DNA from: CAZPUI01 sp964415525
GTDB taxonomy: Bacteria; Acidobacteriota; Holophagae; Holophagales; Holophagaceae
NCBI GenBank assembly: GCA_964415525.1
Contig: CAYQAS010000006.1
Location: forward strand, 8,835 to 72,834
Direction of reading: 5' to 3'
DNA length: 64,000 nt
The notes under the pieces are model-generated. The model was not told where the DNA came from. It searched no databases and saw nothing but the letters and a program-made list of their open reading frames with translations. Both the position numbers and the translations under genes were made by a program. This document shows positions 39,184 through 46,831 of this stretch, in pieces. Each line of letters opens with the position of its first letter. Position 1 is the stretch's first letter.

Positions 39184-39266
39184 GAGGTCATTCTACGTCG
39201 TCACGCCCTGGCATCGGGTGTGGTCAAACCTGACGTAATTGGTAAAGTTATGTCTGAGGAGTTCCC

Positions 39267-39809
39267 ATGCCGAGGGTCCTGAACATCGAGCCCACCCCCA
39301 ACCCGGATGCCCTGAAGTTTCTGGTGAGCCAGAAACTGCTGCAGGCCGGTGTGCGGTCCTACAAGGACTTCGCAAGTGCCGTGGGGGATCCGCTGGGTTC
39401 GGCTCTCTTCTCTCTCGGTCAGATCACCTCGGTCTTCTACATGGACCGTTTCGTCACGGTGAACAAGGAAACTTCCGCGACCTGGACCGACCTCATCGAT
39501 CCCATTTGCGAGGCCCTCGAAGACTTCGATCCGCCCGAGGAAGCCGGTCAGACGCCGAGCTTCCCGGAAGGCTTGCCCCAGGACGAGAAGCTCTCCCGCA
39601 TTCTGGCGGTGCTGGATCAGCGGGTGCGGCCCGGGCTCGCAGGGGATGGCGGCGGGCTGGATGTCATTGGTTTCGATGGCACGACTCTGACCATCTCCTA
39701 TCATGGCGCCTGCGGTTCCTGTCCCTCTGCCAGTGGTGGCACCCTCCATTTCATCGAATCCCTGCTTCGGGACGAAGTGGATGCGAACCTCAAGGTGCAT
39801 ATCGTCTGA
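39267..39809 (+). CDS. Nfu-type Fe-S cluster carrier protein
   Basis: The protein has 180 residues. The N-terminal Nfu_N domain (1-90) contains EPTPNPDALKF and the SALFSLGQITSVFYMDRFVTV block. The C-terminal NifU-like domain (105-180) has the cluster-binding CGSC (Cys149, Cys152) in GACGSCPSAS. Such proteins pass 4Fe-4S clusters to apo-enzymes. RBS GAGGAG lies before the ATG. A possible sigma70-like promoter (TGGTCA at 39221, 16 bp, TAAAGT at 39243) lies in the gap from divergent scpA. Confidence 0.92.
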   Translation: MPRVLNIEPTPNPDALKFLVSQKLLQAGVRSYKDFASAVGDPLGSALFSLGQITSVFYMDRFVTVNKETSATWTDLIDPICEALEDFDPPEEAGQTPSFPEGLPQDEKLSRILAVLDQRVRPGLAGDGGGLDVIGFDGTTLTISYHGACGSCPSASGGTLHFIESLLRDEVDANLKVHIV

Positions 39810-39900
39810 CCCCGGCTGGCGTTCGCCTGTCAAAAATCGTGGTGTTCCTAAAGCGTGGCCGTGATTCCGCCGACCAGTTGGCAGGGACGGGGGGTTGCCT

Positions 39901-40974
39901 ATGGTTCACCAGCGTCTGCGCATCAAAGCGGCGCTTCCATCGGGGCAGGCAGAGCAGCTGAGTGCCCTGGGACAGTTGCTGGACGAGTCCTATCCTGATC
40001 CGACGGGTTTTTTCGAGCACGGCTTGGCCCTGCTCGGACAGCAGCTTCACCTAGATTGCGCGGTGATCTCGCGGAACTGCGAATCCGGCTTCGAACCGAC
40101 TTGGTGGTACTGCCCTGACAGCCGACTGATGGAAAAACTCACAGGCCATCAGGATCACGACCTCTGCCAGTTGGTGCAGTCCCACCCCCGGCGCACGCTG
40201 GTGGTCCATGACACGGCGGAGCGTCAAGAATGGCGGGCGCTGCGATCCAGTCGGGAGGTGGGCATCCGGGCCTGCATCGGAACTCTGCTCTGGCAGGACG
40301 GTCGACCCGGCGGTGTGTTGGTTGGGATGGAGCGGAAGCCCCACCACTTCGAGCGTCACGAACTGGCGCTCTTCGCGGCGGTGGCCAACCTCTTCGCTCG
40401 CACGATGGAAGTGGAGGCGCTGAAGTACGAGTTGCGGGTGACCCGGGATGCGCTGGATCTGGCGACGGCCATCGTCGAGGACAGTGCCTTCGAGAGCGTC
40501 CAGAGCGGGCTGCCGAGCGCACACTACCTGGACGTCTGGCTCAAGGCCAACCTCTATCTGGCCCGCCGTCGGGACGAGGTCATGGCACTGGTGATCTGGC
40601 ATCAGGAACCGAATACCCGAATGCTCCACGACCTCCGGAAGCTGGCAGAGACCCTCCGGGGGGAAGACCTCCTGGTGGACATGGCGCATGGCGATTTCCT
40701 GTTGCTGCTGCCCCACACGGATCGGGCGGGAGCCGTGAAGCCTTTGGAACGGCTTCGCGCCATCACGGGCGCGATCCCCATGGGTGCCACACTCTGGGAC
40801 CCCCGAAGGGAGGAGGATCGGGAGGACCTCACCCTCCAGGTGACCCGAGGGCGGCTGCACCGGGCGTTGGGAGAGAGTCGACGTCTCGGTTTGGATGGAA
40901 ATGCTGATGTTTATTGGGATATGGATGGAAGTGAGCTGTCCGAAGAGTTGGACATGGAAATCCTACCAGTTTGA
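39901..40974 (+). CDS. GAF-domain protein with a degenerate GGDEF-like C-terminus
   Basis: The protein has 357 residues from ATG; a TTG two codons upstream is possible. Residues 15-165 fit a GAF fold (WQDGRPGGVLVGMERKPHHFERHELALFAAVANLFA is the typical GAF end). Residues 195-357 show the alpha/beta order of a diguanylate-cyclase-like domain: SAHYLDVWLKANLYLARRR at the start, DFLLLLPHTD where GGDEF would stand. No GG(D/E)EF is present. It is therefore probably a sensor with an inactive nucleotide-binding domain. Ligand unknown. It precedes the E1 gene by 30 bp. Confidence 0.55.
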   Translation: MVHQRLRIKAALPSGQAEQLSALGQLLDESYPDPTGFFEHGLALLGQQLHLDCAVISRNCESGFEPTWWYCPDSRLMEKLTGHQDHDLCQLVQSHPRRTLVVHDTAERQEWRALRSSREVGIRACIGTLLWQDGRPGGVLVGMERKPHHFERHELALFAAVANLFARTMEVEALKYELRVTRDALDLATAIVEDSAFESVQSGLPSAHYLDVWLKANLYLARRRDEVMALVIWHQEPNTRMLHDLRKLAETLRGEDLLVDMAHGDFLLLLPHTDRAGAVKPLERLRAITGAIPMGATLWDPRREEDREDLTLQVTRGRLHRALGESRRLGLDGNADVYWDMDGSELSEELDMEILPV

Positions 40975-41004
40975 TCGGCATCACAAGGGGGAGGAGGTCC
41001 CGAC

Positions 41005-43059
41005 TTGGACACCACCGCCCAGGCACCCCATGCCCTTTTGGAATCCCATGCCGCTCCCACGGCCGATCAACTTCGGGAGTGGTATCGCCTCATGCACCTC
41101 GGCCGGATCCTGGACGAGAAGGCCCCGAACTACCTGAAGCAGGCCCTCGGCTGGTCGTACCACGCCCCCAGCGCGGGCCATGATGGCATCCAGCTGGCCC
41201 TTGGCCTGACGTTCCGCGCCGGCAAGGACTACCTGTTTCCCTACTATCGCGACATGACCACCTGTCTGGCCGGGGGTCTCACCCCCCTGGAGATCATCCT
41301 GAACGGCATCTCCAAGCGGGACGATCCGGCCAGCGGCGGGCGCCACATGTCGAACCACTTCGGCAAGCCGGAGATCGGCATCCAGAATGTCAGCAGCTGC
41401 ACCGGCAATCACACGCTGCATGCGGCAGGTCTGGCCCGGGCCGTGAAGACCTACGGCAGCGACGCCATCGTGTTCAGCAGCCAGGGTGAAAGCAGCGTCA
41501 GCGAAGGCTATGTCTACGAAGCCATCAACGGGGCCAGCCGCGAGAAGCTGCCCGTGGTCTTTGTCTTCCAAGACAACGGCTACGGCATCTCCGTGCCCAA
41601 GTGCGACCAGTTCGCCAATGAATTTGCCGCGGACAACTTCACCGGCTTCCCGAACCTGAAGATCGTCCATTGCGACGGCAAGGACCCGCTGGACAGCTGG
41701 CGGGCGCTTCAGGAGGCCGTGGCCTACATCCGTTCCGGCGCCGGTGCCGCCATCGTGCATGCCCAGTGCGTGCGCATCGGCAGCCACAGCAACTCGGATC
41801 GCCACGACCTGTATCGAGATGCGGAGGAGCTGGCCGCCGCCAAGGCCCAGGACCCGCTGCCGCGCTTCCGCAAGGTGCTGCTGGAGGTAGGGGTCGCTGA
41901 GGATGAGCTGGTCGCAATCGAGAAGGCCAACCTCGATGCCTACAATGCCGCCAGCCACAAAGCGCTGCACGCGCCGGATCCCGATCCCAAGAGCATCCAC
42001 GACTTTGTGATCCCCGAGGGATGGACCTCCCCGAAGTTCCCGGACGGCCTCCACGCCAAGACGGGCACCGGCATCACCCTGATCCAGTCCTTGAACCAGA
42101 CCCTCAAGGAGGAGTTCAGGGCGAATCCGGACACCTTCATCTGGGGTCAGGATGTGGCCCACAAGGAGAAGGGCGGCATCTTCAATGTGACCAAGGGGAT
42201 GCAGCAGGAGTTCGGCAAAACCCGCGTGTTCAACGGGCCCATCGCCGAAGACTTCATCACCGGCACGGCCGAAGGCTTCAGCCGCTTCAACGACAAGATC
42301 CGCGTGGTGGTGGAAGGGGCCGAATTCGCCGACTACTTCTGGCCCGCCGCGGAGCAACTGATCGAGCTCAGCCACGACTACTGGCGCAGCAACGGAAAGT
42401 TCTGCCCCAACGTCACCATCCGCATCGCCAGTGGCGGCTACATCGGCGGCGGGCTCTACCACAGCCAGAACATCGAAGCCTGGCTCACCAGCATCCCCGG
42501 CATCCGGGTGGTCGTGCCCGCCTTCGCCGATGACGCCGCGGGGCTTCTGCGCACCGCCATCCGATCGAGGGGCGTGACCCTCTACCTGGAGCCGAAGTTC
42601 CTCTACAACTCGAACCTGGCCAAGGCCGTCGTGCCGGAGGATTTCGCCGTGCCTTTCGGCAAGGCGCGGGTGCGGCGGGTGGGACAGGATCTGTCCATCT
42701 TTGCCTACGGCACCCCGGTGCACTTCGCCCTGGAGGCCGCCGAGACCCTGGCCAAGGAGGGCAAGTCCGTGGAGGTGGTGGACCTTCGCAGCCTCTCGCC
42801 GTTGGATACGGAGACCATCCTTGCCAGCGTCCAGAAGACCCACCGCGCCCTGGTAGTCCACGAGGACAAGGTCTTCGGCGGCTTCGGCGGAGAAGTGGCG
42901 GCCCAGATAGCGGATGCCGCCTTTCCGTGGCTCGATGCGCCGGTGAGCCGCGTGGGATCGCCTTTTATGCCCGTGGGCTTCAACCGCATCCTCGAGCGGG
43001 CGATCCTGCCCAACACGGAACGGGTGCTGGAGGCTGCACGGCGTGTGCTGAGCTACTGA
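41005..43059 (+). CDS. Fused E1 alpha-beta subunit of a branched-chain-type 2-oxoacid dehydrogenase
   Basis: The protein has 684 residues from TTG, with GGGGGAGGAGG upstream. Residues 1-330 are the alpha (TPP-binding) part and 345-684 the beta (transketolase-like) part; most E1 enzymes encode these separately. The substrate region FPYYRDMTTCLAGG and SGGRHMSNHFG are typical of the 2-oxoisovalerate enzyme. The TPP motif reads SQGESSVSEG...QDNGYGIS (159-195), with SQG where GDG is usual. Expected to decarboxylate 2-oxo acids and acylate E2 lipoate. No E2 or E3 gene is adjacent. Confidence 0.85.
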   Translation: MDTTAQAPHALLESHAAPTADQLREWYRLMHLGRILDEKAPNYLKQALGWSYHAPSAGHDGIQLALGLTFRAGKDYLFPYYRDMTTCLAGGLTPLEIILNGISKRDDPASGGRHMSNHFGKPEIGIQNVSSCTGNHTLHAAGLARAVKTYGSDAIVFSSQGESSVSEGYVYEAINGASREKLPVVFVFQDNGYGISVPKCDQFANEFAADNFTGFPNLKIVHCDGKDPLDSWRALQEAVAYIRSGAGAAIVHAQCVRIGSHSNSDRHDLYRDAEELAAAKAQDPLPRFRKVLLEVGVAEDELVAIEKANLDAYNAASHKALHAPDPDPKSIHDFVIPEGWTSPKFPDGLHAKTGTGITLIQSLNQTLKEEFRANPDTFIWGQDVAHKEKGGIFNVTKGMQQEFGKTRVFNGPIAEDFITGTAEGFSRFNDKIRVVVEGAEFADYFWPAAEQLIELSHDYWRSNGKFCPNVTIRIASGGYIGGGLYHSQNIEAWLTSIPGIRVVVPAFADDAAGLLRTAIRSRGVTLYLEPKFLYNSNLAKAVVPEDFAVPFGKARVRRVGQDLSIFAYGTPVHFALEAAETLAKEGKSVEVVDLRSLSPLDTETILASVQKTHRALVVHEDKVFGGFGGEVAAQIADAAFPWLDAPVSRVGSPFMPVGFNRILERAILPNTERVLEAARRVLSY

Positions 43060-43079
43060 GCCGGGCAGGGGCGAATGTG

Positions 43080-43110
43080 CGGCGTCCGTGCCTACCTGGC
43101 CCGGACGCCG
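43080..43110. terminator. Hairpin between convergent genes
   Basis: CGGCGTCCG (43080-43088) pairs with CGGACGCCG (43102-43110) around a 13-nt loop, between the E1 gene and the convergent Rrf2 gene. There is no T-tract, so efficiency is uncertain. Confidence 0.5.
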
Positions 43111-43118
43111 GCGCGATC

Positions 43119-43571
43119 TCAGATGGAGTAGTGATCGGCGGGATCCTGCGCCCGAAGCTGCCGTTCGCGGTCGGCGAGCGTGGCCAGGGTTCGGGAGCCC
43201 AGCACCTGGGTGAGCGCAAGGCTGGCTTCGTCCCAGAGTTCCTTGGCAGAGCAGGTCCTGCCTCGGGCACAGCAAGTGCCGCCTTCCTCCTCCGCGCAAG
43301 CCGATAGCGCCATGCGCCCCTCGAGGGCCTCGACCACTTCCAGGGCCGTGATGCGCGCCGCATCCTTGGCCAGGGCGTACCCGCCATTGGGGCCACGGGT
43401 GGCGTGCACCAGCCCGGTGGCCCTCAGCGTACCGAGCAGCACATGCAGGTACTTGGGAGGCAGATCCTGTGCCCCAGCCAGATCCTGGACAAGGATGGGG
43501 CCTTCGCCTTGGCGGATGGCCAATTCGATCATTACCCGCAGACCGTACCGTCCCTTGGTGGACACCCGCAT
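43119..43571 (-). CDS. Rrf2-family transcriptional regulator (IscR-like, Cys-bearing)
   Basis: The protein has 150 residues from ATG, RBS GAGGTG. The winged helix (1-80) begins MRVSTKGRYGLRVMIELA, with recognition helix LPPKYLHVLLGTLR. A Cys cluster lies at C92, C100, C101 and C107 (ACAEEEGGTCCARGRTC), matching the number but not the exact spacing of the IscR 2Fe-2S ligands. It may sense Fe-S status or redox. It is the last gene of a minus-strand group with haem genes. No isc or suf genes are adjacent. Confidence 0.85.
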   Translation of the reverse strand: MRVSTKGRYGLRVMIELAIRQGEGPILVQDLAGAQDLPPKYLHVLLGTLRATGLVHATRGPNGGYALAKDAARITALEVVEALEGRMALSACAEEEGGTCCARGRTCSAKELWDEASLALTQVLGSRTLATLADRERQLRAQDPADHYSI

Positions 43572-43645
43572 GACACGCACCTCATCGATCACGATGGTCG
43601 CATGCCTGAGGGGGCAGGGCAGGGTCTGTGGGGGAATCCGAGTGT

Positions 43646-44938
43646 CTATGGGAGGTCCGCCCACTCCTCGAGGCCCTCGATCACGTCCCGCACCCCGGGG
43701 CCGAATCGGGCGTTGCTCAGCCAGTCGAGACCTGTCGGTAGGCCTTCCAGGGCCGTCCGGACATGGGTGCGGTGGCCGATTTCGGCTCGGGGAATGGCGT
43801 TCGGACTGTTTTCCTCCCGGGTCTGAATGGGAGGTGGCAGGTTCGGAACCCAGAATTTCAGACGGTCGAAGGTCCAGTTCCAGTCCTTCGCGGTCTCAGG
43901 GTGGGGGTCTTGCCAGAGGGCGCTGTCCCCGATGAAGGAGCGCAGCTGCATGAGATCTCTCGGGGCGCAGCCCTTGTCGATCCAGCTGGGAACGAGGGTG
44001 CCCAGGTAAGGTCGACCCTCGGGCGGGTGGATGAGAAAGCCGAAGCCGTCGGCAATGGGCATGACCGGCGCGTGGCGGCTGTGCCAGAGCTTGACGGAGG
44101 TATAGGGGATCGATCGCAACGCCTGGGCGCTCTGGGGGGCCACATCGTCCAGCAGTGGCGCGGCCTCGAAGGCGGGCAGGGCCAGAATGACGCGATCCGC
44201 GGTGGTCTCGTGGCCTTCGGCCTGGACGCGCCAGCGGCCGTCCTCCAGCCGATCCACGCGGTGGGCCCGGAGCCCCGTGCGGGCGAGGGGAAGGCGGGAG
44301 GCGAGGCGGTCGGAAAGGGCGCCCATGCCGCCCTCGGGCACCTGCAGATGGCTCACACCGCTCTTGCGCACGCCATTGAATAGGCTGCCGTGGGCTTCCC
44401 ATTTCCGCAGAAGCGGGAGGGCATCCACACTCAGCACTTCGGGAGGACTGGCCAGGATGCCGGCCACCATGGCGGGCAGCAGCTGATCCGCCATGCCACG
44501 ACCGGCACGGCGGGTGATGAAGGCATGCAGCCCTTCCTCCGGTTCTTCGGGCCCCACGGCGGGAAAGGGCTCCATGAACATGCGCAGCTTGGCGCCCAGC
44601 GTCATGAGCGGGGTGGTGACCAGTCCGATGGGGTGCCCAGGCACGGGCACCAGCCGACCGCCCTTGCCCACCCACCGGGCGCCCTTGCCGGGGTTCTTGA
44701 GAGGTAGGTCCAAGGCTGCGAACAGCTTCTGAGCCGGACTGCCGTCCCTTACCAGGATGCCCTGGGGGCCGCGTTCCACCCGTCCGGGCTCGCCATCTGG
44801 TCCGGGCCAGTCCAGGGTCTGCACCCAGCCGCCTACCCGGGGCTCCGCCTCCCAGATTTCTGTAGAAAGCCCGCGCCGCTGGAGATGCCAAGCCGCCAAC
44901 AGGCCAGAAATGCCGCCGCCGAGGATCAGGGTGTGCAT
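43646..44938 (-). CDS. hemY: Protoporphyrinogen oxidase (HemY type, FAD)
   Basis: The protein has 430 residues. The FAD Rossmann motif is ILGGGISGLLAAWHLQRRG at the start, followed by EIWEAEPRVGGWVQT. A C-terminal block LDWLSNARFGPGVRDVIEG fits the second FAD-contact segment. It converts (copro)protoporphyrinogen to the porphyrin. hemH is two genes upstream, so the pair makes haem. It is slightly shorter than the typical 450-470. Whether it is the protoporphyrin or coproporphyrin type cannot be told. Confidence 0.87.
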   Translation of the reverse strand: MHTLILGGGISGLLAAWHLQRRGLSTEIWEAEPRVGGWVQTLDWPGPDGEPGRVERGPQGILVRDGSPAQKLFAALDLPLKNPGKGARWVGKGGRLVPVPGHPIGLVTTPLMTLGAKLRMFMEPFPAVGPEEPEEGLHAFITRRAGRGMADQLLPAMVAGILASPPEVLSVDALPLLRKWEAHGSLFNGVRKSGVSHLQVPEGGMGALSDRLASRLPLARTGLRAHRVDRLEDGRWRVQAEGHETTADRVILALPAFEAAPLLDDVAPQSAQALRSIPYTSVKLWHSRHAPVMPIADGFGFLIHPPEGRPYLGTLVPSWIDKGCAPRDLMQLRSFIGDSALWQDPHPETAKDWNWTFDRLKFWVPNLPPPIQTREENSPNAIPRAEIGHRTHVRTALEGLPTGLDWLSNARFGPGVRDVIEGLEEWADLP

Positions 44939-45019
44939 GATGGACTCACCACAATAGAGGTCACGTCCACCCTAGCGCAGCTGAACTCCCCTGGGACGAT
45001 CAGATACGTTGTGGTGCTT

Positions 45020-45397
45020 TCATGCGGGATTCGCGAGGGCCTCGGCGAATTCTTCCGCCAGGACGCCGGGATCCGGCGCATGTCGCATAAGGAAGTTGTG
45101 GAGGCGCTCGGTGCCGCGGTCGCCGAGGAGCTGGGTGAAGCGCACCGCCATGCCCCGGCGATCCTTGCGGGCGACGACGCCCCAGGCCAAGAGCTTCTCC
45201 ACCGAGGCGGCCTCCTCGATAAAGATGATGATATGGCAGGGCTTGCCGAGGGGCAGATCCGCATCGGTATGGAGGTAGAGGCCGCCCTGACTCACGTTGA
45301 CGCCCTCAGCGGGGATCGTTTCATAGTCGGCCATGACCTTGACCCGGAATCCTACGGGAACCCGAATGAAGCGGCGATGATCGAGGCTGGTGGTCAT
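45020..45397 (-). CDS. PilZ-domain protein (c-di-GMP receptor-like)
   Basis: The protein has 125 residues from ATG with GGGGAG upstream. It carries RRFIRVPVGFRV, where the first Arg pair fits the RxxxR loop, and NVSQGGLYLHTD, the (D/N)xSxxG motif that contacts c-di-GMP. A small beta-barrel domain of about 100 residues. The final helix contains NFLMRHAPD. It lies between hemY and hemH without obvious functional link. Confidence 0.85.
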   Translation of the reverse strand: MTTSLDHRRFIRVPVGFRVKVMADYETIPAEGVNVSQGGLYLHTDADLPLGKPCHIIIFIEEAASVEKLLAWGVVARKDRRGMAVRFTQLLGDRGTERLHNFLMRHAPDPGVLAEEFAEALANPA

Positions 45398-45516
45398 GGA
45401 ACTCCCCGGCAGAGCGGAAGGCAGGCACATCGGCATGTCCACTTCTTCGGAGAGAAGACTGCCCATCTTCTATTCTGGCAGCGGGTGCTGTTTCTATGCA
45501 GCGGGCAAGGGCTGCC

Positions 45517-46470
45517 TCAGCTCAGGGCTTCGAGGGTGCGGCGGGTCAGGCAACGCAGAAATGAGGGATGCAGTCCCGGGGCGGGCACGCGGGTCCAGCT
45601 CCGAATGCCGAGCTCCTTCGCGAGTTCTCGATACTCGATGTCGAGTTCGTGCAGCGTTTCAATGTGCTCGCCCACGAAACTGAGGGGGACCACCACCACA
45701 TCCTTGCCGGACAGGTCTCCGAGGACGGAGCCGAGGCTGGGTTCCAGCCACTTCACGGGTCCCACCTTGCTCTGGTAACCCAGCCGGGTGCCGCCGGGAA
45801 GGGAGCCTAGGCGGCTCTTCAGGGCTTCCACCGTGGCGTGGATCTCGCGTTCGTACGGATCCCCACCGAGGATCTGCTTCAGGGGCAGACTGTGGGCGCT
45901 GAAGACCAACGTGGCGCCAGGGCAGGATGTCATGGCCTCCCGGATGCGCACTTCGAGGGCGTCCAGATAGTCGGGGTCGGTGGCGAAGTCCTCCACACCT
46001 GGGCGGAGGGTCATTCCGAACTTCGGTGCGAGGCGCTCGAGTTCCCTTACGCTGCTGCCGGTGGTGGCATGGCAAGCGTGGGGATAGAGGGTGACGGGGA
46101 CGAGCTCGGTCACACCCTGGCGCCGAAGGCTCTCCAGGACGCCCGCAGCGCGGGGAGACGCATAGCGGAAGACGAGGCGCACCGGGCACTCGAAGCCTTC
46201 AGCGCGGAGCGCGGCACGCAGGGCTGCCGCCTGAGCGGCGGTCTCGCGGAGGATGGGGCTGCCGCCGCCGATTTCGGCGTAGCGCCCCTGAACGGCCTTG
46301 AGGCGGGACGCCACGATCGCCCGGGCAATCAGCGGCTGCAACAGGGCGGGGCCGAGTTTGATGATGTCCCGGTCGCTGAACAACTCCAGAAGGAAGGGGC
46401 GGACGTCCCGGAGTCGCAGTGGACCTCCAAGATTCAACAGCAGGATAGCGGTGTTAAACATCGGATTCAT
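45517..46470 (-). CDS. hemH: Ferrochelatase
   Basis: The protein has 317 residues from ATG (GTG at 46485 and a later ATG are alternatives). Family signatures: NLGGP at the start, SAHSLP containing the catalytic His, LGYQSKVGPVKWLEP, and the late FVGEHIETLHELDIEY. It inserts Fe2+ into the porphyrin at the membrane surface. It is the first gene of the hemH-PilZ-hemY-Rrf2 minus-strand set, with gaps of about 120 and 80 bp, so a single transcript is not certain. Confidence 0.93.
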   Translation of the reverse strand: MNPMFNTAILLLNLGGPLRLRDVRPFLLELFSDRDIIKLGPALLQPLIARAIVASRLKAVQGRYAEIGGGSPILRETAAQAAALRAALRAEGFECPVRLVFRYASPRAAGVLESLRRQGVTELVPVTLYPHACHATTGSSVRELERLAPKFGMTLRPGVEDFATDPDYLDALEVRIREAMTSCPGATLVFSAHSLPLKQILGGDPYEREIHATVEALKSRLGSLPGGTRLGYQSKVGPVKWLEPSLGSVLGDLSGKDVVVVPLSFVGEHIETLHELDIEYRELAKELGIRSWTRVPAPGLHPSFLRCLTRRTLEALS

Positions 46471-46831
46471 GGCGGTGGATCTCACTGGGAAAGGGTTCTG
46501 CCATCCATAGGACCGCCTTTGGGGGGTGCTGTTCCAGAGGAAGGTGGTGCTTCTCTCGAATGACGCGATCGGGAGGCTCTCGAATCGCGGTGTGTATCAG
46601 AAAAAAACGAGAGTAATTCCATCACAGGTTGGTTGATCGATGGAACCATCTCGATGATCAGCAAATATCGAATCGAGATACATCGCAAGTATACATAGTG
46701 TGTATTTATGGTCTGTGACGATTGCGTGACGCGAAATAGTCCATTAGCATCAAGTGGTTATCACGATCTTCTTCAAACCGAAACTCAGCCATGTGCCCCG
46801 AATAGGTACATGGCTTCACTTGGAGCACCCT
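46471..46831. promoter_or_regulatory. AT-rich divergent promoter region with structured leader
   Basis: This 361-bp gap lies between hemH and the BNR gene. It is far richer in A/T than the rest of the window (especially 46600-46750). An 11-bp hairpin, AGCCATGTGCC (46787-46797) with GGTACATGGCT (46805-46815), ends 7 nt before the RBS (GGAG, 46822). CAAGTG (46751-46756) can pair with CACTTG (46817-46822), closing a helix that reaches the first base of that RBS. No known riboswitch consensus fits. The 11-mer GATCTTCTTCA is also found in the 50.4-kb leader. Confidence 0.5.

Noticed and set aside
40981..43299. Open frame of 772 codons on the minus strand over the E1 gene
   Set aside because: Antisense shadow of an unmistakable E1 alpha-beta; its translation is a Gly/Val/His-rich mixture.
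46700..46831. Cyclic-di-GMP (GEMM) riboswitch before the BNR gene
   Set aside because: The GGCAAACC and GACGCAAAGC blocks are absent; only general hairpins are present.
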